From positions 2,937,001 to 3,001,000 of the forward strand of contig NZ_CP115159.1 in assembly GCF_027594425.1 (NCBI RefSeq): a DNA stretch of 64,000 bases, written 5' to 3'. Position numbers and translations under genes: made by a program. The stretch is from Zunongwangia sp. HGR-M22. Lineage in GTDB: Bacteria > Bacteroidota > Bacteroidia > Flavobacteriales > Flavobacteriaceae. The notes below the pieces were generated by a model. It was not told where the DNA came from. It ran no database searches and worked only from the letters and a program-made list of their open reading frames with translations. Of this stretch, positions 58,950 to 64,000 are shown piece after piece; within the stretch, counting starts at the first letter, position 1, and each line of letters starts with the position of its first letter.

Positions 58950-61900
58950 TTAATTGTAATTTACTTCTTGCTTTTTCTCTAGCATTTCGTCAAATTCTTC
59001 TTTAGAACCAACTATGATGCTATCGTATTTACGCATACCTGTACCTGCAGGAATTCTATGTCCTACAATTACATTCTCTTTAAGACCTTCTAGAGCATCG
59101 ATCTTACCGCTTACAGCAGCTTCGTTTAATACTTTAGTTGTCTCCTGGAAGGATGCCGCAGAGATAAATGACTTAGTTTGAAGTGATGCTCTGGTAATAC
59201 CTTGTAGAACCGGTGTTGCAGTTGCTGCAACAACGTCTCTAGCTGTAGCCAGATTCTTATCTTCTCTTCTAAGTGTCGAGTTCTCATCTCTAAGCTCTCT
59301 TAAAGATACGATTTGTCCTGGTTTCAAGTTTTCAGATTCACCAGCGTCTTCGATAACTTTCATTCCGAAGATTTTATCGTTCTCTTCAATAAAGTCAGAT
59401 TTATGCACAAGTTGGTTTTCAAGGAAAATTGTATCTCCTGGATCAACGATTCTTACTTTACGCATCATTTGACGTACTACAACCTCAAAGTGCTTATCGT
59501 TAATTTTCACCCCTTGTAGTCGATATACTTCCTGTACTTCGTTAACGAGATATTGTTGTACTGCGTTTGGCCCCTTGATATTCAAGATATCTTCTGGAGT
59601 AATAGATCCATCAGATAATGGCATACCAGCACGAACATAATCATTTTCCTGTACTAAGATCTGGTTAGACAGTTTTACTAAGTATTTTTTGATCTCACCA
59701 AGTTTAGATTCCACGATAATTTCGCGGTTACCACGCTTAATTTTACCAAATGATACTACACCATCAATTTCTGAAACTACAGCCGGGTTAGATGGATTAC
59801 GCGCTTCAAAAAGCTCAGTTACCCTTGGCAGACCACCGGTAATATCACCTGCTTTAGATGATTTACGAGGAATTTTAACCAAAATCTTACCAACTCCAAT
59901 TTTTTCAGCATTATCCACCATAAGGTGAGCACCTACCGGTAAGTTATAAGAACGAATTACCTCGTCTTTCTTACCTAAAATATGCAAGGTTGGGATAAGC
60001 TTTTTATTACGAGATTCAGAAATTACTTTTTCTTGGAATCCTGTTTGCTCATCGATTTCAACCTGATAAGTAACACCTTGTTCTATATTTTCGTATTTGA
60101 TCTTTCCAGCAAATTCAGAGATAATTACACCATTATATGGATCCCATTGACATACTGTAGTACCCTCAGCAATCTCTACACCATCTTCTATAAAGATTTC
60201 AGAACCGTAAGGAATATTGTTAGTACTTAAAACAACACCTGTTTTCTTATCTTTTACTTTAATTTCTGCTGTACGTGAAATTACAATATCTGAAGTGCTA
60301 CCATCTGGAGCTTCTCCTTTTACTACTTTAAGATCATCAATTTCAGCAATACCACTAAACTTAGTAATAAGCTTGTTTTCTTCAGAAATGTTTCCGGCAA
60401 TACCCCCAACGTGGAAGGTACGCAGTGTAAGCTGTGTACCTGGCTCACCGATAGACTGAGCAGCTACTACACCTACAGCTTCACCTCTTTGAACAAGTTT
60501 ATTTGTAGCAAGGTTACGACCGTAACAATTAACACAAATACCTTTTTTAGCTTCACAGGTAAGAGGAGAACGTACTTCTACACTTTCTATAGGTGCATTT
60601 TCTATTGCCTTTACAATATCTTCAGTAATTTCTGCTCCAGACTCAACGATTAGCTCATCGGTACTTGGATTGTAAACATCATTTAAAGAAATACGTCCTA
60701 GAATTCTTTCTCCAAGAGATTCTACGATTTCCTCATTCTTTTTAAGCGGCTTAACTTCTACCCCTCTTAATGTTCCACAGTCTTCTTCATTTACAATTAC
60801 ATCTTGAGAAACATCTACCAAACGACGGGTTAAGTATCCTGCATCGGCAGTTTTAAGAGCCGTATCCGCAAGACCTTTACGAGCACCGTGAGTAGAGATA
60901 AAGTATTCTAAAATTGAAAGACCTTCTTTAAAGTTAGAAAGAATTGGGTTTTCAATAATTTCACCTCCACCAGAGTTAGATTTTTTAGGCTTAGCCATAA
61001 GACCACGCATACCGGTAAGCTGACGAATCTGCTCTTTAGATCCACGAGCTCCAGAATCAAGCATCATAAACACCGAGTTAAACCCTTGCTTATCTTCACG
61101 AATTCGCTTCATCGCTAATTCAGTAAGACCGGCATTGGTAGATGTCCAGATATCAATTACCTGATTGTAACGCTCGTTATTGGTAATAAGACCCATGTTA
61201 TAGTTACCAATAATTCCTTCTACCTGCTCATTCGCTTCATCAATCATTGTTTGTTTTTCAGCAGGGATAATAATATCACCTAAACTAAAAGACAATCCAC
61301 CGCGGAATGCAAATCCATATCCAAGAGACTTAATCTTATCTAGGAATTCTGAAGTTTCAGGAACACTAGTTAACTTAAGAATATTACCAATAATCTCACG
61401 AAGAGATTTTTTAGTTAGTACCTCATTAATATATCCAGCAACCTCTGGTACAGTTTCATTAAATAAAACTCTACCAACTGTAGATTCTATAATTTGGTAA
61501 ACAAGTTTTCCTTCCTCGTTGTAATCTTTTGCTCTAATTTTAATTGGAGCATTAAGATCTACTTTATTTTGATTATAAGCTATTACTACTTCTTCAGCAG
61601 AATAGAATGTTAATCCTTCACCCAGTACAGTCTCTTCTTCTGTAGATCGCTTAAGCTTGGTCATATAATAAAGACCTAGAACCATATCCTGAGAAGGTAC
61701 TGTAATTGGCGAACCATTTGCAGGGTTAAGAATATTGTGAGAAGCCAACATTAAAAGTTGCGCCTCTAAAATAGCCTCTGGTCCTAATGGTAAGTGAACC
61801 GCCATTTGATCCCCATCAAAATCGGCGTTGAATGCCGTACAAGCTAATGGGTGTAATTGTATTGCTTTACCCTCGATTAATTTAGGCTGAAATGCCTGAA

Positions 61901-63251
61901 TACCTAATCGGTGAAGCGTAGGAGCACGGTTTAGTAATATTGGATGCCCCTTAAGAACGTTCTCTAAGATATCCCATACTACCGGCTCTTTTTTATCTAT
62001 AATCTTTTTCGCAGATTTTACAGTTTTCACAATTCCTCTTTCGATTAATTTTCTAATTACGAAAGGTTTGTAAAGTTCTGCCGCCATGTTCTTTGGAAGA
62101 CCACATTCGAACATTTTAAGCTCTGGTCCCACAACAATTACAGAACGTGCTGAATAATCCACACGCTTACCAAGTAAGTTTTGACGGAAACGCCCTTGCT
62201 TACCTTTCAACGAATCTGAAAGAGATTTAAGTGGACGGTTAGAATCAGTTTTTACTGCGGAAGACTTTCTTGTATTATCAAATAATGAATCTACAGACTC
62301 CTGAAGCATACGCTTTTCATTACGTAAAATAACTTCTGGAGCTTTAATTTCCATTAAACGCTTTAAACGGTTGTTACGAATAATCACCCTTCTATAAAGA
62401 TCATTAAGATCTGAAGTTGCGAAACGACCACCATCTAAAGGTACAAGAGGTCTTAATTCTGGTGGAATAACCGGGATTACTTTCATAATCATCCATTCCG
62501 GTAAATTCTCACGGTTTTTATTTGCGTCACGAAGTGCTTCTACAACCTGAAGACGTTTTAAAGCCTCCGTTTTACGTTGCTTAGAAGTTTCGTTATTTGC
62601 TTTATGTCTTAATTCATAAGAAAGTTCATTAAGATCAATTCTCTTAAGAATTTCGATTAGACATTCAGCTCCCATCTTAGCGATAAACTTATTTGGGTCA
62701 CTGTCTTCTAAATATTGATTTTCCTGAGGAAGTTCATCCAGTATATTAAGATACTCTTCTTCAGTTAAGAAATCCATTTTCTTTAAAGGCTCTCCATCTT
62801 CATTTTTAGCATTACCGGCCTGGATTACTACGTATCTTTCGTAGTAAATAATCATATCTAATTTCTTAGAAGGAAGGCCTAATAAATAACCAATCTTATT
62901 TGGTAAAGAACGGAAATACCAGATATGAGCTACAGGAACTACCAAATTAATGTGCCCAACACGGTCTCTACGTACTTTCTTTTCTGTTACCTCTACACCA
63001 CAACGGTCACAAACGATCCCTTTGTAACGTATTCTTTTATATTTTCCACAGGCACATTCGTAATCCTTTACAGGACCAAAAATACGCTCACAGAACAATC
63101 CGTCACGCTCGGGTTTGTGCGTACGATAATTGATAGTTTCCGGTTTAAGAACTTCACCACGAGATTCTGCGAGGATAGACTCGGGAGAAGCTAAACCGAT
63201 AGAGATTTTATTAAATCTCTGTACTGTATTCTTATCATTATTTCTAGCCAT
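58950..63251 (-). CDS. rpoC: RNA polymerase beta' subunit RpoC
   Basis: 1433 residues. Zinc-binding [20 protein letters not shown] near 67-86, catalytic [10 protein letters not shown] near 472-481, [18 protein letters not shown] bridge region, second zinc site [13 protein letters not shown], trigger-loop region [19 protein letters not shown]. Bacteroidota-type length. Begins 73 nt after rpoB, in the same operon. Confidence 0.97.
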   Translation of the reverse strand: MARNNDKNTVQRFNKISIGLASPESILAESRGEVLKPETINYRTHKPERDGLFCERIFGPVKDYECACGKYKRIRYKGIVCDRCGVEVTEKKVRRDRVGHINLVVPVAHIWYFRSLPNKIGYLLGLPSKKLDMIIYYERYVVIQAGNAKNEDGEPLKKMDFLTEEEYLNILDELPQENQYLEDSDPNKFIAKMGAECLIEILKRIDLNELSYELRHKANNETSKQRKTEALKRLQVVEALRDANKNRENLPEWMIMKVIPVIPPELRPLVPLDGGRFATSDLNDLYRRVIIRNNRLKRLMEIKAPEVILRNEKRMLQESVDSLFDNTRKSSAVKTDSNRPLKSLSDSLKGKQGRFRQNLLGKRVDYSARSVIVVGPELKMFECGLPKNMAAELYKPFVIRKLIERGIVKTVKSAKKIIDKKEPVVWDILENVLKGHPILLNRAPTLHRLGIQAFQPKLIEGKAIQLHPLACTAFNADFDGDQMAVHLPLGPEAILEAQLLMLASHNILNPANGSPITVPSQDMVLGLYYMTKLKRSTEEETVLGEGLTFYSAEEVVIAYNQNKVDLNAPIKIRAKDYNEEGKLVYQIIESTVGRVLFNETVPEVAGYINEVLTKKSLREIIGNILKLTSVPETSEFLDKIKSLGYGFAFRGGLSFSLGDIIIPAEKQTMIDEANEQVEGIIGNYNMGLITNNERYNQVIDIWTSTNAGLTELAMKRIREDKQGFNSVFMMLDSGARGSKEQIRQLTGMRGLMAKPKKSNSGGGEIIENPILSNFKEGLSILEYFISTHGARKGLADTALKTADAGYLTRRLVDVSQDVIVNEEDCGTLRGVEVKPLKKNEEIVESLGERILGRISLNDVYNPSTDELIVESGAEITEDIVKAIENAPIESVEVRSPLTCEAKKGICVNCYGRNLATNKLVQRGEAVGVVAAQSIGEPGTQLTLRTFHVGGIAGNISEENKLITKFSGIAEIDDLKVVKGEAPDGSTSDIVISRTAEIKVKDKKTGVVLSTNNIPYGSEIFIEDGVEIAEGTTVCQWDPYNGVIISEFAGKIKYENIEQGVTYQVEIDEQTGFQEKVISESRNKKLIPTLHILGKKDEVIRSYNLPVGAHLMVDNAEKIGVGKILVKIPRKSSKAGDITGGLPRVTELFEARNPSNPAVVSEIDGVVSFGKIKRGNREIIVESKLGEIKKYLVKLSNQILVQENDYVRAGMPLSDGSITPEDILNIKGPNAVQQYLVNEVQEVYRLQGVKINDKHFEVVVRQMMRKVRIVDPGDTIFLENQLVHKSDFIEENDKIFGMKVIEDAGESENLKPGQIVSLRELRDENSTLRREDKNLATARDVVAATATPVLQGITRASLQTKSFISAASFQETTKVLNEAAVSGKIDALEGLKENVIVGHRIPAGTGMRKYDSIIVGSKEEFDEMLEKKQEVNYN

Positions 63252-63324
63252 AATAAATGCTGCTATCTAATTATTGTGAAAATCCTGAAAATCGGAGCAG
63301 TTTCCCACTCCGATAACCAGTGTT

Positions 63325-64000
<676 letters not shown>

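Overview
The window comes from a chromosome of the phylum Bacteroidota, most likely a marine member of the Flavobacteriaceae of the Gramella/Zunongwangia/Salegentibacter kind. I infer this from the low GC content, promoters of the TAnnTTTG (-7) type, near absence of Shine-Dalgarno sequences, lipoproteins starting CSSDD, a menaquinone pathway, and families typical of the group (DUF4136, DUF4369, DUF3467 after rpoC, S9 and M1 exported peptidases, mqo). The genus is inference; no rRNA gene is present to settle it. Most of the window is ordinary core genome, with one tRNA gene and no phage, IS element or CRISPR array.

Layout. 1-5600 (minus): holA, menA, a metal-dependent hydrolase, menC, a CPBP membrane protease and the start of menE, a menaquinone operon with passengers. 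5683-8067 (plus): a stand-alone HsdR_N-domain protein, a GT2 glycosyltransferase and an OmpA lipoprotein. 8212-11490 (minus): Sua5/YciO family, a TUDOR-like small protein, UvrD/PcrA helicase. 11662-14185 (plus): exported M20 amidohydrolase and three small membrane proteins. 14369-18294 (minus): M1 aminopeptidase followed by two tandem patatins. 18457-23135 (plus): recG and pheT, then a 767-nt stretch with a decayed SMR efflux gene.

23903-29184 is the least ordinary part: a histidine kinase and a sigma-54-dependent response regulator, a 52-residue four-cysteine protein, glutamate dehydrogenase, and two uncharacterised all-helical proteins that bracket the set, with hairpin-rich spacers. I see no clear -24/-12 promoter in it, so its regulon is open. 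29479-39446 holds a DUF4136 lipoprotein, small unknown proteins, a fabH paralogue away from plsX, an S9 peptidase, an ABC1/UbiB-type kinase with its TetR regulator and palindromic operator candidates, and htpG. 39539-46957 holds a TPR hybrid histidine kinase, DoxX-like and AlkB-like proteins, an S1/P1 nuclease whose terminator lies inside the AlkB-like gene, and a tightly packed operon SPFH - membrane protein - alpha/beta hydrolase - 56-residue Arc-like protein - HAD phosphatase.

47138-58325 carries DUF819, a DUF4369 lipoprotein, mqo, a surface-lipoprotein candidate, tRNA-Thr(UGU), queD-idi, prfC, an alanine/glycine symporter and Ppx/GppA. The window ends with DUF3467, rpoC and the 3' part of rpoB on the minus strand. 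Several starts were moved downstream because a promoter, terminator or dispersed repeat lies within the longer reading frame.
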